Both the position numbers and the translations under genes were made by a program. Shown here piece by piece: positions 27,262 to 35,328 of a stretch of 64,000 nt of DNA. The stretch comes from Kaistella haifensis DSM 19056 (GTDB taxonomy: Bacteria; Bacteroidota; Bacteroidia; Flavobacteriales; Weeksellaceae). The stretch spans positions 86,879 to 150,878 of the forward strand of contig NZ_JASZ02000003.1 in the NCBI RefSeq assembly GCF_000735695.2. The letters are read 5' to 3'. Positions within the stretch are counted from its first letter, which is position 1; every line of letters begins with the position of its first letter. The notes beneath the pieces are model-generated. The model did no database searches. It was not told the DNA's origin and saw nothing but the letters and a program-made list of their open reading frames with translations.

Positions 27262-27876
27262 ATGATAGAGAGCAGATATCGCGAAAGTTTCGACTTCAAC
27301 GGAATTTTTCATGTGTACACGCACGTGAACGGAAACGAATTGGTTTTTCGTGAAGACAAAAACTATATTTTTTTCCTTGAAAAACTCAAGCATTATCTGT
27401 TACCGGTTTTAGATATTTACGCTTATTGTTTAATGCAGAATCACATTCACCTGTTGGTAGCATTTAAAACGGGTGATGAGGTTGGTAAGAATTTGACTAT
27501 TGAAACTGCAGAGGTGTATGGTGAAAAATCGCATCGGCTTCTGATGAAGCCGTTCAGTAATTTACTTAATTCGTATGCGAAGGCTTATAATAAAATGTAC
27601 GGCCGGCGAGGGGCATTATTTTTAGATTATTTAAAGAGAATCAGAATAGATGACGAAAAATATTTATTAAATACCTTCAAATATATTCACAGAAATCCTA
27701 TAAATCACGGTTTCGTTCGTGATGTGAGTGAATGGAAATTTTCATCCTATCGAAGTTATCTCCATCCGGAAACCGCATCGGCAGTAACACGCGATTATAT
27801 GCTGAAATATTTTCGCTCGATGGATGAATTTATCGAATTTCACAGTTATCCTGAAATGAATCCTCAAACCTCATAG
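27262..27876 (+). mobile_element. REP-associated tyrosine transposase (RAYT, Y1 HUH family)
   Basis: The 204-residue protein belongs to the IS200-like Y1 transposase/RAYT family, which nicks single-stranded hairpin DNA and disperses REP sequences. The HUH metal motif is MQNHIHLLV near residues 59-67, and candidate catalytic Tyr residues lie in NSYAKAYNKMYGRRG. YIHRNPINHGFV and EWKFSSYRSY are typical RAYT motifs. It lies between two matching palindromes, and its TAG stop codon is inside the second one. It interrupts the run of starch genes but shows no frameshift, so it may be active or domesticated. Confidence 0.88.
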
Positions 27877-27898
27877 GTTTCTGAAACCTATGAGGTTT
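27866..27898. repeat. REP-like palindrome downstream of the RAYT gene
   Basis: The arms AAACCTCATAGGTTT and AAACCTATGAGGTTT are perfectly complementary with the loop CTG. Compared with 27189-27221, the seventh pair is C-G instead of T-A, so pairing is preserved. The left arm contains the transposase stop codon (27874-27876). Confidence 0.87.
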
Positions 27899-27935
27899 AA
27901 CTACAGCTAGACAGCTAACTAACCAACAACCAACC

Positions 27936-29795
27936 ATGAAAAAACTACTCTTATTATTGTCGCTATACATCAGCACGACGTTGATCGCCCAAATCCAGAA
28001 AGTAGAACCCGCCTTCTGGTGGAAAGGGATGAAAAATCCCGAACTCCAGATTATGGTTTATGGAAAGGATATTTCCAAATATGCGGTAGAACTTTCCGAT
28101 CAAATCCCGGTTAAAGATCTTACCAAAACTGAAAACCCAAATTATGTATTCATCACCGTGAATACCAATGAAATCAACAATTCTCTTTTTAGAATTAATT
28201 TTAAAGAAAATAATAAAACCGTTTATTCCTACAAATACGAACTCAAAAGTAGAAAACCCAATTCTGCTAACAGACCTTCATATTCTTCGAAAGATGTGAT
28301 GTATCTTATTATGCCCGATCGGTTTGCAAACGGAAATCCTTCAAATGATTCCCAAAAAAATCTTACCGATAAAGCGAATAGAAACGAACCGACTGGAAGA
28401 CACGGGGGCGATTTACGCGGTATTATCAATAATCTTGATTATCTTCAAAATTTGGGTGCAACTGCGCTTTGGCTGACTCCGGTGAACGAAGACAACGAAA
28501 AAAGAACTTCCTACCACGGCTATGCACAAACTGATCTTTACCAAATCGATGGTAGATACGGAACCAACGAAGAATATCTGGAACTTTCCCGAGCACTGCA
28601 AAAACGCGGGATGATGCTTATTCAGGATTATGTGACTAATCATTGGGGAATTTCGCATTGGCTGATTCAGGATTTGCCGACCAAAGATTGGATTCACCAA
28701 TTTGCGGATGGCGAAGGAAAATATGGTTTCAAAAGATCCAATTACAGGATCACTTCGCAGTTTGATACGAATGTCGCTGATATCGACAAAAAAGAAGCAT
28801 TAAACGGTTGGTTCGATACCACAATGCCCGATTTGAATCAAAGTAATCCTTTGGTTTTGAAATATTTAACCCAAAACGCAATTTGGTGGATTGAATATGC
28901 GGAACTCGGCGGTTTACGCGTTGACACTTATCCGTACAACGACAAAGTAGCGATGGCAAAATGGGCAAAAGCCATCACAGACGAATATCCAAATTTCAAT
29001 ATCGTGGGCGAAGCTTGGATGTACAATCCGGCACATATTTCTTATTGGCAAAAAAATTCAAAGATTGCCGAGATTGATGGCTATAATTCCAATTTACCGG
29101 CAGTGATGGATTTTACTTTGTACACCGATTTACCTTCTGCATTGAAGGATGAAGACGGTTGGGACAAAGGGATGATTAAAATTTACAACTCCTTCGGAAA
29201 CGATTTTCTTTATCCCGACATCAATAACATTTTGGTCTTTTTTGAAAACCATGATACCGAAAGATTCAATGAAATCTTCAATGGAGATTCCAGGTATTAC
29301 AAAATGGCATTGACCTTAATTTCCACCGTTCGTGGGATTCCGCAGATTTATTACGGTTCCGAAATTGGGCTGCGTGGCGAAAAATCCAAAGGCGATGCCG
29401 ATATCCGAAGAGATTTCCCCGGCGGCTGGAAAGGTGATCCCCAAAATGCCTTCAATCCTCAGACGCGTACGGCAGAACAGAAAGATTTCCATGATTTTAC
29501 CCAAAAGATGCTGAAATGGCGAAAAAGCAAAGACGTGATCCACAACGGAAAAACCAAACATTATATGCCGAAAGAAAAGGTATATGTCTATTTCCGTTAC
29601 AACGAAAAAGAAAAAGTTATGGTGGTGATTAATAATAACGAAAAAGATCAAACTCTCGATTTAAGCCGTTTCGCGGAATCTTTATCAGGCGTTTCTGCGG
29701 GAAAAGATGTAATTTCCGGAAAGGATTTTTCGGTAAATGCACAAAATAAACTCACCGTTTCGGGGAAATCTTCTTTGATTTTAGAGTTGAATTAA
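27936..29795 (+). CDS. Periplasmic GH13 cyclomaltodextrinase/neopullulanase-type enzyme (SusA-like)
   Basis: This 619-residue secreted GH13 enzyme cleaves alpha-1,4 (and possibly cyclic or pullulan) glucans. The signal peptide ends near TTLIAQ. An N-terminal cyclomaltodextrinase Ig-like domain (residues about 20-110) precedes the catalytic barrel with DVMYLIMPDRFANGNP. The nucleophile Asp is in GGLRVDTYPY near residue 330, the acid Glu in NIVGEAW near 358, and the third carboxylate in FENHDTERF near 440. A C-terminal beta domain ends the protein. Products would feed the GH97 enzyme and the MFS transporter downstream. Confidence 0.93.
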   Translation: MKKLLLLLSLYISTTLIAQIQKVEPAFWWKGMKNPELQIMVYGKDISKYAVELSDQIPVKDLTKTENPNYVFITVNTNEINNSLFRINFKENNKTVYSYKYELKSRKPNSANRPSYSSKDVMYLIMPDRFANGNPSNDSQKNLTDKANRNEPTGRHGGDLRGIINNLDYLQNLGATALWLTPVNEDNEKRTSYHGYAQTDLYQIDGRYGTNEEYLELSRALQKRGMMLIQDYVTNHWGISHWLIQDLPTKDWIHQFADGEGKYGFKRSNYRITSQFDTNVADIDKKEALNGWFDTTMPDLNQSNPLVLKYLTQNAIWWIEYAELGGLRVDTYPYNDKVAMAKWAKAITDEYPNFNIVGEAWMYNPAHISYWQKNSKIAEIDGYNSNLPAVMDFTLYTDLPSALKDEDGWDKGMIKIYNSFGNDFLYPDINNILVFFENHDTERFNEIFNGDSRYYKMALTLISTVRGIPQIYYGSEIGLRGEKSKGDADIRRDFPGGWKGDPQNAFNPQTRTAEQKDFHDFTQKMLKWRKSKDVIHNGKTKHYMPKEKVYVYFRYNEKEKVMVVINNNEKDQTLDLSRFAESLSGVSAGKDVISGKDFSVNAQNKLTVSGKSSLILELN

Positions 29796-29921
29796 AAATG
29801 GTAACAGCGTTCTTTTTGTAATAAAATTACAGTGCTGTCTCTTTAATATAGATAGAAAAATCAACGTAAAAAAATTATTGTGTCATTGTCTTTGTTTAAT
29901 AAAATAGTTAAAACCGTTACT

Positions 29922-30449
29922 ATGAAAAAAATAACTTTTATTGGAATATTATTATTAATTTTCAATTTTTCCGGAACAGTTTCCGCACAAAATAAAGGTT
30001 TTTACGAAAACGTCCAGAAGAAAAATGTCGCTAAAGTTCTAGACGATTTGAATGCTTTTGCGGCAGCAGCAGATTACAAAAATTATTTCGATCTTTATGC
30101 CGAAGAATCTACTTTCATTGGTACCGACGCTACGGAAGTATGGAATAAAAAAGAATTCATGGTTTGGGCAAAGCCATTTTTCGATAGCGGCAAGGCATGG
30201 AATTTCACTTCGCTGAAAAGAAATATCACCTTTAGCAAAGATGGTACCTACGCTTGGTTTGATGAACTTTTAGATACCCAGATGAAAATTTGCCGCGGCT
30301 CCGGAGTTCTAGAAAAAATTGGTGGCAAATGGAAAATCCGACAATATGTCCTTTCTATGACGATTCCAAACGACAACGTCGACGAAGTTACCAAAATCAA
30401 AGCATCTGAAGAAGATGCGTATATCAACCAACTGAAATCACAAAAATAA
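29922..30449 (+). CDS. Secreted SnoaL-like (NTF2-fold) protein
   Basis: The protein is about 175 residues from the start chosen here (MKKITFIGILLLIF, giving a clean signal peptide that ends at TVSAQ). The frame extends 14 codons upstream, but that part reads as leader. The mature part fits the SnoaL/NTF2-like cone fold with YFDLYAEESTFIGTDATEVWN, then AWFDELLDTQMKICRGSGVLEKIGGKWKI. No catalytic residues can be named. Its place between the GH13 and MFS genes suggests an accessory role in maltodextrin use, but this is only context. Confidence 0.75.
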   Translation: MKKITFIGILLLIFNFSGTVSAQNKGFYENVQKKNVAKVLDDLNAFAAAADYKNYFDLYAEESTFIGTDATEVWNKKEFMVWAKPFFDSGKAWNFTSLKRNITFSKDGTYAWFDELLDTQMKICRGSGVLEKIGGKWKIRQYVLSMTIPNDNVDEVTKIKASEEDAYINQLKSQK

Positions 30450-30534
30450 GCTCAAAAAAAATCGACGTGATTATTCATCATTGATAATTTAAAAATTTAA
30501 AATCATTCATCATATTTAATCCTCATAACAAATT

Positions 30535-31917
30535 ATGGCAAAAAAAATAAAACCAAACCTCAGTATCGCTCAAATTATCAATATGAGTATGGGGTTTCTC
30601 GGAATCCAAATGGCATTTGGTCTGCAGAACGGAAATGCTAGTAGAATCTTAGCCAACCTCGGCGCCGATGTTCACGAGCTTTCCTGGTTCTGGTTGGTAG
30701 CACCTATTACGGGCTTAATTGTACAGCCTATTATCGGTCACATGGGTGATAATACCTGGAGTCCGCTCGGCAGAAGAAAACCGTATTTCCTCATTGGCGC
30801 AGTGCTTTGCGCAATCGGACTGGTTCTTTTACCCAACGCCGCGTCAGTAACTCATTTAATCGCAGCCAATGTTTTATTGCTGGCAGTAATTTTCTTAGCC
30901 ATGATGGATTTCTCCGTCAATATCGCCATGGAACCTTTCCGTGCGCTGGTCGGGGATATGCTGCCGAAACATCAGGGAACGCTTGGTTTTTCTATCCAGA
31001 CTATCTTAATTGGAGTTGGAGCCGTTATCGGTTCAGAAATGCCGAACTGGCTCACCAAAATGGGTGTATCTAATGTCGCACCCGAAGGCTATGTGGCGGA
31101 TAATGTGATTTACGCATTTTATATCGGTGCAGCAGTACTTATTTTGTCCATTTTATACACTATTTTCACTACCCGAGAATACTCACCTCAGGAATTTGCT
31201 GACTTTTCCGATGATAATAAAGAGCCGGAACACTCCAAATTCATGGATATTTTCAAAGATTTTGCCACCATTCCTCCTTTGATGAAAAAGTTAGGAGTCG
31301 TGCAATTCTTCTCTTGGTTTGCTTTGTTTACGATGTGGGTTTTTACAACAAGTGCTTTAGCGACTCACCATTTCGGACTTGCGCCGGATGATACTACCTC
31401 TGCAGAATTTAATAAAGCCGGTGATTTAACCGGACATTTATTTGGTCTCTATAATTTATTTGCGATTCCGTTTGCGTTTCTTTTAACTCCAATTGCCAAG
31501 GCGATTGGTAAAAAACAAACGCACGCTTTGGCTTTATTTGCCGGTGGATTAGGTTTAATTTCTATGTTTTTCATTAAAGATACCGGAATGTTGTGGATTT
31601 CCATGGTTGGTTTAGGTTTCGCTTGGGCAAGTATTCTTGCAATGCCTTATGCAATGTTGATCGATGCTATTCCTCAAAGGAAAATGGGTGTTTACATGGG
31701 AATCTTCAATTTCTTCATCGTGATTCCACAAATTATCAATGGTATTTTCGGAGGCCCAATTGTGAAAAATCTCTTCGGCAATATGGCCATTGATTATGTC
31801 GTAGTAGGAGGGGTTTGCATGATTGTAGCGGCTGCGGTAACAATGTTTTTAATTAAAGATGAAACCCCCGAAACTCCAAAAGAAATTGAAGAAGAAATTC
31901 AGCAGATTCATTTTTAA
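30535..31917 (+). CDS. Sugar MFS transporter, SLC45/maltose type
   Basis: This 460-residue inner-membrane protein has about 12 membrane segments and is predicted to move maltose or glucose from periplasm to cytoplasm by proton symport. The loop GHMGDNTWSPLGRRKPYFLIG matches the MFS motif A in the form found in the SLC45/sucrose-maltose group, and the second half has GFAWASILAMPYAMLIDAIP. A charged loop (residues about 225-245) separates the halves. It is the last gene of the starch locus and is followed by a strong terminator. Confidence 0.85.
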   Translation: MAKKIKPNLSIAQIINMSMGFLGIQMAFGLQNGNASRILANLGADVHELSWFWLVAPITGLIVQPIIGHMGDNTWSPLGRRKPYFLIGAVLCAIGLVLLPNAASVTHLIAANVLLLAVIFLAMMDFSVNIAMEPFRALVGDMLPKHQGTLGFSIQTILIGVGAVIGSEMPNWLTKMGVSNVAPEGYVADNVIYAFYIGAAVLILSILYTIFTTREYSPQEFADFSDDNKEPEHSKFMDIFKDFATIPPLMKKLGVVQFFSWFALFTMWVFTTSALATHHFGLAPDDTTSAEFNKAGDLTGHLFGLYNLFAIPFAFLLTPIAKAIGKKQTHALALFAGGLGLISMFFIKDTGMLWISMVGLGFAWASILAMPYAMLIDAIPQRKMGVYMGIFNFFIVIPQIINGIFGGPIVKNLFGNMAIDYVVVGGVCMIVAAAVTMFLIKDETPETPKEIEEEIQQIHF

Positions 31918-31944
31918 AATATTTTTTAAATTTATCAATTTAAG

Positions 31945-31975
31945 CGGTTCCGGTCATTATCGGAACCGTTTTTTT
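31945..31975 (+). terminator. Intrinsic terminator of the maltodextrin enzyme/transporter unit
   Basis: An 8-bp stem CGGTTCCG / CGGAACCG with an 8-nt loop is followed by seven T. Confidence 0.8.
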
Positions 31976-31997
31976 ATGATTTAGTTTCAGTCCAAAC

Positions 31998-32351
31998 TCA
32001 GTCCGCACGTTTTCTGATAAATTCTTTCAGAATAGGAACCTCACTTTTTTCAAGCTCTTTCACAGAAGTCATCAGAGTTACAGTTTGATGTTTTTTAATT
32101 TCATTTAAAAATGCTTCGGTCTGAGGATTCTCATCCAATTCTCTCAAATATTTTTTACGGAAATCTTTAAAATCAATTTCTTTTCCATGATACAGTTTGC
32201 GGAGTTCATTTGAAGGTGCAATGTCTTTCGCCCATAAATCAATTTCCGCTTTTTCTTTCGTCATTCCCCGCGGCCAAAGCCGGTCAGCCAGAACGCGGAA
32301 GCCATCTGTACTTTGTGGCTGGTCATAAATGCGTTTTTGAAAAATTTCCAT
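31998..32351 (-). CDS. DUF488 family protein
   Basis: The 117-residue protein has the DUF488 signature: RVLADRLWPRGMTKEKAEIDLWAKDIAPS near the N-terminus, then LRKLYHG and a C-terminal TLMTSVKELEKSE. Some members of the superfamily are linked to DNA-processing or redox functions, but this small form is uncharacterised and no function is assigned. It is monocistronic. Just before the ATG is TAAATTTA, resembling the -7 boxes that sit at start codons elsewhere in the window. Confidence 0.85.
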   Translation of the reverse strand: MEIFQKRIYDQPQSTDGFRVLADRLWPRGMTKEKAEIDLWAKDIAPSNELRKLYHGKEIDFKDFRKKYLRELDENPQTEAFLNEIKKHQTVTLMTSVKELEKSEVPILKEFIRKRAD

Positions 32352-32415
32352 TTTTATAAATTTAAGTAAAGTTATGAATTTATCTTAAATCAATGTTTTT
32401 AGCGCCTTAATGCTC

Positions 32416-32423
32416 TAAATTTG
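32416..32423 (+). promoter_or_regulatory. -7 box TAAATTTG of the pirin gene
   Basis: An exact TAnnTTTG lies 30 bases before the ATG. No TTG is seen about 20 bases upstream. Confidence 0.45.
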
Positions 32424-32453
32424 CATTATTAAATCACTAAAACAATCAAAAAA

Positions 32454-33167
32454 ATGAAAACAGTTTATCATAAAGCAGACAGCAGAGGTTTCGCAGATCA
32501 TGGATGGTTAAAATCCCATCACACCTTCAGTTTTGCCAATTATTACAACCCTGAAAGAATGAATTTCGGTGCGCTTCGCGTACTCAACGATGATCAGGTT
32601 GCTTCCGGAATGGGATTTGGAACCCATCCACACCGCGATATGGAAATTATTTCCATTCCGTTAGAAGGCGATTTGGAGCATAAAGATTCCATGGGAACCA
32701 CCGCTGTTATCAGAAAAGGTGAAATCCAGGTGATGAGTGCCGGAACCGGTGTAATGCACAGTGAATACAATAAAAACAAAGATGAATTGGTGAAATTCCT
32801 TCAGATTTGGGTGATTCCAAATAAGATGAATGTTACCCCGCGTTATGACCAAATCAGCATTAAAGAAAACGAAAAGATCAACGATTTCCAGCAAATTCTA
32901 TCGCCAAATACTGAAGATGAAGGCGTTTGGATTCATCAAAATGCATGGTTTAATATTGCAAATTTCGAAGCAGGAAATGCCAAAGAATACAAAGTGCACC
33001 AGCCCGGAAATGGGGTGTATATTTTCGTGTTAAAAGGTTCAGCTAAAATTGGAGATCAGGTTTTAGGAACCCGCGATGGCTTCGGTATTTGGGAGACCGA
33101 AAGTTTTATTTTAGAAGCATTGGAAAATTCTGAGATTTTATTGATGGAAGTTCCAATGAATATTTAA
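32454..33167 (+). CDS. Pirin family protein (bicupin)
   Basis: This 237-residue bicupin is of the pirin/YhhW type; some members are quercetinases and others redox sensors. The metal site in the N-terminal cupin is visible: His pair in FGTHPHRDMEI and the later His/Glu in TGVMHSEYN, with FLQIWVIPNKMNVTPRYDQ following. The C-terminal cupin is degenerate in metal ligands, as is usual. It is followed after 30 bases by an FMN reductase gene, a pairing that suggests a redox or electrophile response. The substrate is unknown. Confidence 0.9.
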   Translation: MKTVYHKADSRGFADHGWLKSHHTFSFANYYNPERMNFGALRVLNDDQVASGMGFGTHPHRDMEIISIPLEGDLEHKDSMGTTAVIRKGEIQVMSAGTGVMHSEYNKNKDELVKFLQIWVIPNKMNVTPRYDQISIKENEKINDFQQILSPNTEDEGVWIHQNAWFNIANFEAGNAKEYKVHQPGNGVYIFVLKGSAKIGDQVLGTRDGFGIWETESFILEALENSEILLMEVPMNI

Positions 33168-33197
33168 AATTGTTATCTTTAAAAAAAAATTAAAAAA

Positions 33198-33737
33198 ATG
33201 AAAATACTCGCTTTTGCAGGAAGCAATTCTACCGTTTCAATCAACAAGAAACTCGTAACCTTTGCTTCTACATTTTTCTCTGAAAACGAGGTGGAAATTT
33301 TAGATTTAAATGATTATGAAATGCCTATCTACAAAAGAGAAATCGAACTCGAATCCGGCATTCCACAATCCGCAACTGATTTTGCTGCGAAGATCGACGC
33401 TTCTGATTTGATTTTGCTTTCCACTCCGGAAAATAACGGAAACTTTCCGGCTGTTTTCAAAAACCTGATGGATTGGATGTCGCGAATTAAAGGCAGAAAG
33501 ATTTTTGGTGAAAAAAATATGTTCCTCATGGCAACTTCCGGTGGAGCAAGAGGCGGAGCCAGCGTTTTAGAAATTGCGCAGAAAAGATTCCCTTTCGATG
33601 GAGCGCAAGTTTTAGAAGTATTCTCGCTGCCAAAATACAGTGAAAATTTTGATCCTGAAAAAGGAATTACCGACGAAGAAAAACTTGCGGAATTGAAAGA
33701 AAAAACCGAAAGTTTAAAACAAAAAATGAATCAATAA
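33198..33737 (+). CDS. NADPH-dependent FMN reductase-like oxidoreductase
   Basis: The 179-residue flavodoxin-fold protein of the NADPH-dependent FMN reductase/azoreductase family has the flavin-phosphate loop AGSNSTVSINKKL at the N-terminus. The second flavin loop is in TPENNGNFPAVFKNLMDW, and GGARGGASVLEIAQ follows. It probably reduces quinones or other small electrophiles with NAD(P)H. A TATCTTTA close to a -7 box precedes it, but it may be cotranscribed with the pirin gene. A strong hairpin terminator follows. Confidence 0.88.
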   Translation: MKILAFAGSNSTVSINKKLVTFASTFFSENEVEILDLNDYEMPIYKREIELESGIPQSATDFAAKIDASDLILLSTPENNGNFPAVFKNLMDWMSRIKGRKIFGEKNMFLMATSGGARGGASVLEIAQKRFPFDGAQVLEVFSLPKYSENFDPEKGITDEEKLAELKEKTESLKQKMNQ

Positions 33738-33750
33738 TTAAAAATAAGAA

Positions 33751-33782
33751 AGCTGCTTTACCATCGAAGCAGCTTTTTTTTT
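33751..33782 (+). terminator. Intrinsic terminator after the FMN reductase gene
   Basis: An 8-bp stem AGCTGCTT / AAGCAGCT is followed by eight T. Confidence 0.85.
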
Positions 33783-33844
33783 GAACAGTTTTTCAAGTTT
33801 GTGTTTTGTTATTTTTTGTTCATATTGGCAAATTTGAAAGTTGG

Positions 33845-33879
33845 TTGACAAATTCTGTCAAACTTCTTTTTTACCTTTG
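33845..33879 (+). promoter_or_regulatory. Promoter with overlapping palindromic operator-like site
   Basis: TACCTTTG (33872-33879) is an exact -7 box. Upstream, TTGACA-AATTC-TGTCAA (33845-33861) is a perfect 6+6 inverted repeat whose first TTG could be the -33 element. The layout resembles a regulated promoter. Confidence 0.5.
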
Positions 33880-33903
33880 GCTAGATTTAAAATTAAAAAT
33901 GAA

Positions 33904-33984
33904 ATGCATCAACTCAAAGACCTTATGAAAGTGCTCCGCGAATATCTTGCAGCACAAATTTTCATTGATAAAAGTATCCTTTAA
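33904..33984 (+). CDS. Possible 26-residue small protein
   Basis: A short frame (MHQLKDLMKVLREYL..., ending DKSIL) lies about 20 bases after the predicted transcription start of an isolated unit with its own promoter and + oriented terminator. The residues would form an amphipathic helix. No family is recognised, and the transcript could instead be a non-coding RNA. Confidence 0.3.
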   Translation: MHQLKDLMKVLREYLAAQIFIDKSIL

Positions 33985-34069
33985 AAACTATTATTAAAAC
34001 CTTGATGAAGTAATTTTCTTTTTTATAAAAACATTAACCAAATCTAATATCATAATTAAATTACACATG

Positions 34070-34103
34070 AAGAGCGCTCCGAGGAACGCTCTTTTCTATT
34101 TTT
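34070..34103 (+). terminator. Intrinsic terminator of the 33880-34100 transcription unit
   Basis: A stem AAGAGCG / CGCTCTT with a 10-nt partly paired loop is followed by a T-rich run on + (TTCTATTTTT). The minus side lacks a T run, so it does not primarily serve the DUF808 gene. Confidence 0.7.
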
Positions 34104-35019
34104 ATGCTGCTTTTTTCTTTTTTACAAATCTAAAAGCTCTTTTGAAAAGCATAAACACAGGAACCATGATTAAACCTGCGATAATTCCGAGCAAAGCTTC
34201 TCTTGTCATTGTAGGCCATTTAGGAAGGAAATGGTGATGAATCCAATCGATATTGTGGGCGAAAATTCCACCAGCAACAAGGATTAATGCTACCGTTCCG
34301 ATGATACCTAATAATTTAATTACCCACGGAAGCGCTTTTATCAATAATTCACCTAAAGTATTGATGAATCCTTTTCCACCCGATTTTCTGATGAGTTTGA
34401 ATCCTGCATCATCCATTCTTACAATCAATGCGACAATTCCATAAACGCCAACTGTAGCAATAATCGCCACGATAGAAACGGTAATGATTTCTACTAAAAA
34501 TGGGTTGAACTGAGATTTTAGGGTTTCAAAACCATCTTTTGCTGAAGCCAAAGCAATAATGACAATTTCCAGGGAAAGAATAAAATCTGTTTGAATGGCA
34601 GAATTTACTTTTGCCGCTTCCTCCGCTTCACCGCCGTTATTTGGCTCTTCGATTTCCTGAACCACCTCGTGACCTTTTTTTCTGCTATGAATGAGAAATT
34701 CAATAATTTTTTCTACACCTTCGTATGCGAGATACAAACCGCCAAGAATCAAAATAACCGTGATCGCAGGTGGATAAATCCATTGCAGCAAAAAAACTAC
34801 CGGAACGATGATGAGTTTATTTATAAACGAACCTTTCATGATTTTTAGCAAAACCGGAACTTCACGCGAAGACAGAAAACCGGTCGCCTTCTCAGCGTTT
34901 ACGGCAAGATCATCTCCTAAAATTCCTGCCGTTTGTTTGGTTGCTAATTTGGATGTTACTGCGATGTCGTCCATCAGTGCAGCAATATCATCTAAGATCG
35001 CAAAAAAGCCTGAAGCCAT
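34102..35019 (-). CDS. DUF808 family inner-membrane protein (YedI-like)
   Basis: This 305-residue membrane protein has the DUF808 N-terminus (MASGFFAILDDIAALMDDIA, then KQTAGILGDDLAVNAEKATG), followed by about six hydrophobic segments and a basic C-terminal tail (RFVKKKKAA). An acidic cytoplasmic loop (HEVVQEIEEPNNGGEAEEA) splits the first and second pairs of helices. The family is widespread but uncharacterised. On the minus strand TATTTTTG (35040-35047) is an exact -7 box, giving a leader of about 16 bases. It is monocistronic. Confidence 0.88.
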   Translation of the reverse strand: MASGFFAILDDIAALMDDIAVTSKLATKQTAGILGDDLAVNAEKATGFLSSREVPVLLKIMKGSFINKLIIVPVVFLLQWIYPPAITVILILGGLYLAYEGVEKIIEFLIHSRKKGHEVVQEIEEPNNGGEAEEAAKVNSAIQTDFILSLEIVIIALASAKDGFETLKSQFNPFLVEIITVSIVAIIATVGVYGIVALIVRMDDAGFKLIRKSGGKGFINTLGELLIKALPWVIKLLGIIGTVALILVAGGIFAHNIDWIHHHFLPKWPTMTREALLGIIAGLIMVPVFMLFKRAFRFVKKKKAA

Positions 35020-35039
35020 ATTGTATTTTTAGTATCGAA

Positions 35040-35047
35040 CAAAAATA
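35040..35047 (-). promoter_or_regulatory. -7 box TATTTTTG of the DUF808 gene
   Basis: An exact consensus on the minus strand lies 20 bases before the start codon. Confidence 0.45.
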
Positions 35048-35131
35048 GGAATTTCAATGAGAAATCAATGCTTTGTGTTTTTGAAAAACAACCTTTTTTT
35101 TAAATCATTTTTTAATTTCGTTTAAAAATCT

Positions 35132-35271
35132 TATTTTCGCAGAACAAAATTTGTATCCTTGAAACCGAAAAAAATACATTCCGAGAAAGAGAATTTCCAA
35201 AATATTGGATGTGTGATTTTCGCAAATAAATACTAATGAGCCGACGTCTGAATGATTGCCGGCTTTTTTGT
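35132..35271 (+). promoter_or_regulatory. Candidate leader with hairpin upstream of purM (attenuator or small RNA)
   Basis: The 309-base gap 35020-35328 has no gene. A -7-like box TATTTTCG (one mismatch) at 35132 is followed about 105 bases later by a terminator-like hairpin, AGCCG / CGGCT with a 16-nt loop and six T (35239-35269). The hairpin lies 60 bases before purM, and no other promoter for purM was found. It does not resemble the guanine/adenine riboswitch core. Confidence 0.35.
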
Positions 35272-35313
35272 TCTTTATTTTCAATATTTTTCAAGTTTTT
35301 GTGAAGTAAAATT

Positions 35314-35327
35314 TAATAAAAAGTAAA
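35314..35327 (+). promoter_or_regulatory. A-rich leader element TAATAAAAAGTAAA of purM
   Basis: The 14-mer ends one base before the purM ATG. Identical copies precede purH (37024-37037) and guaA (40016-40029). Confidence 0.5.
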
Positions 35328-35328
35328 A

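Noticed and set aside
35140..35270. Purine (guanine/adenine) riboswitch before purM
   Set aside because: The conserved core and paired loops of that riboswitch class cannot be found in the segment.
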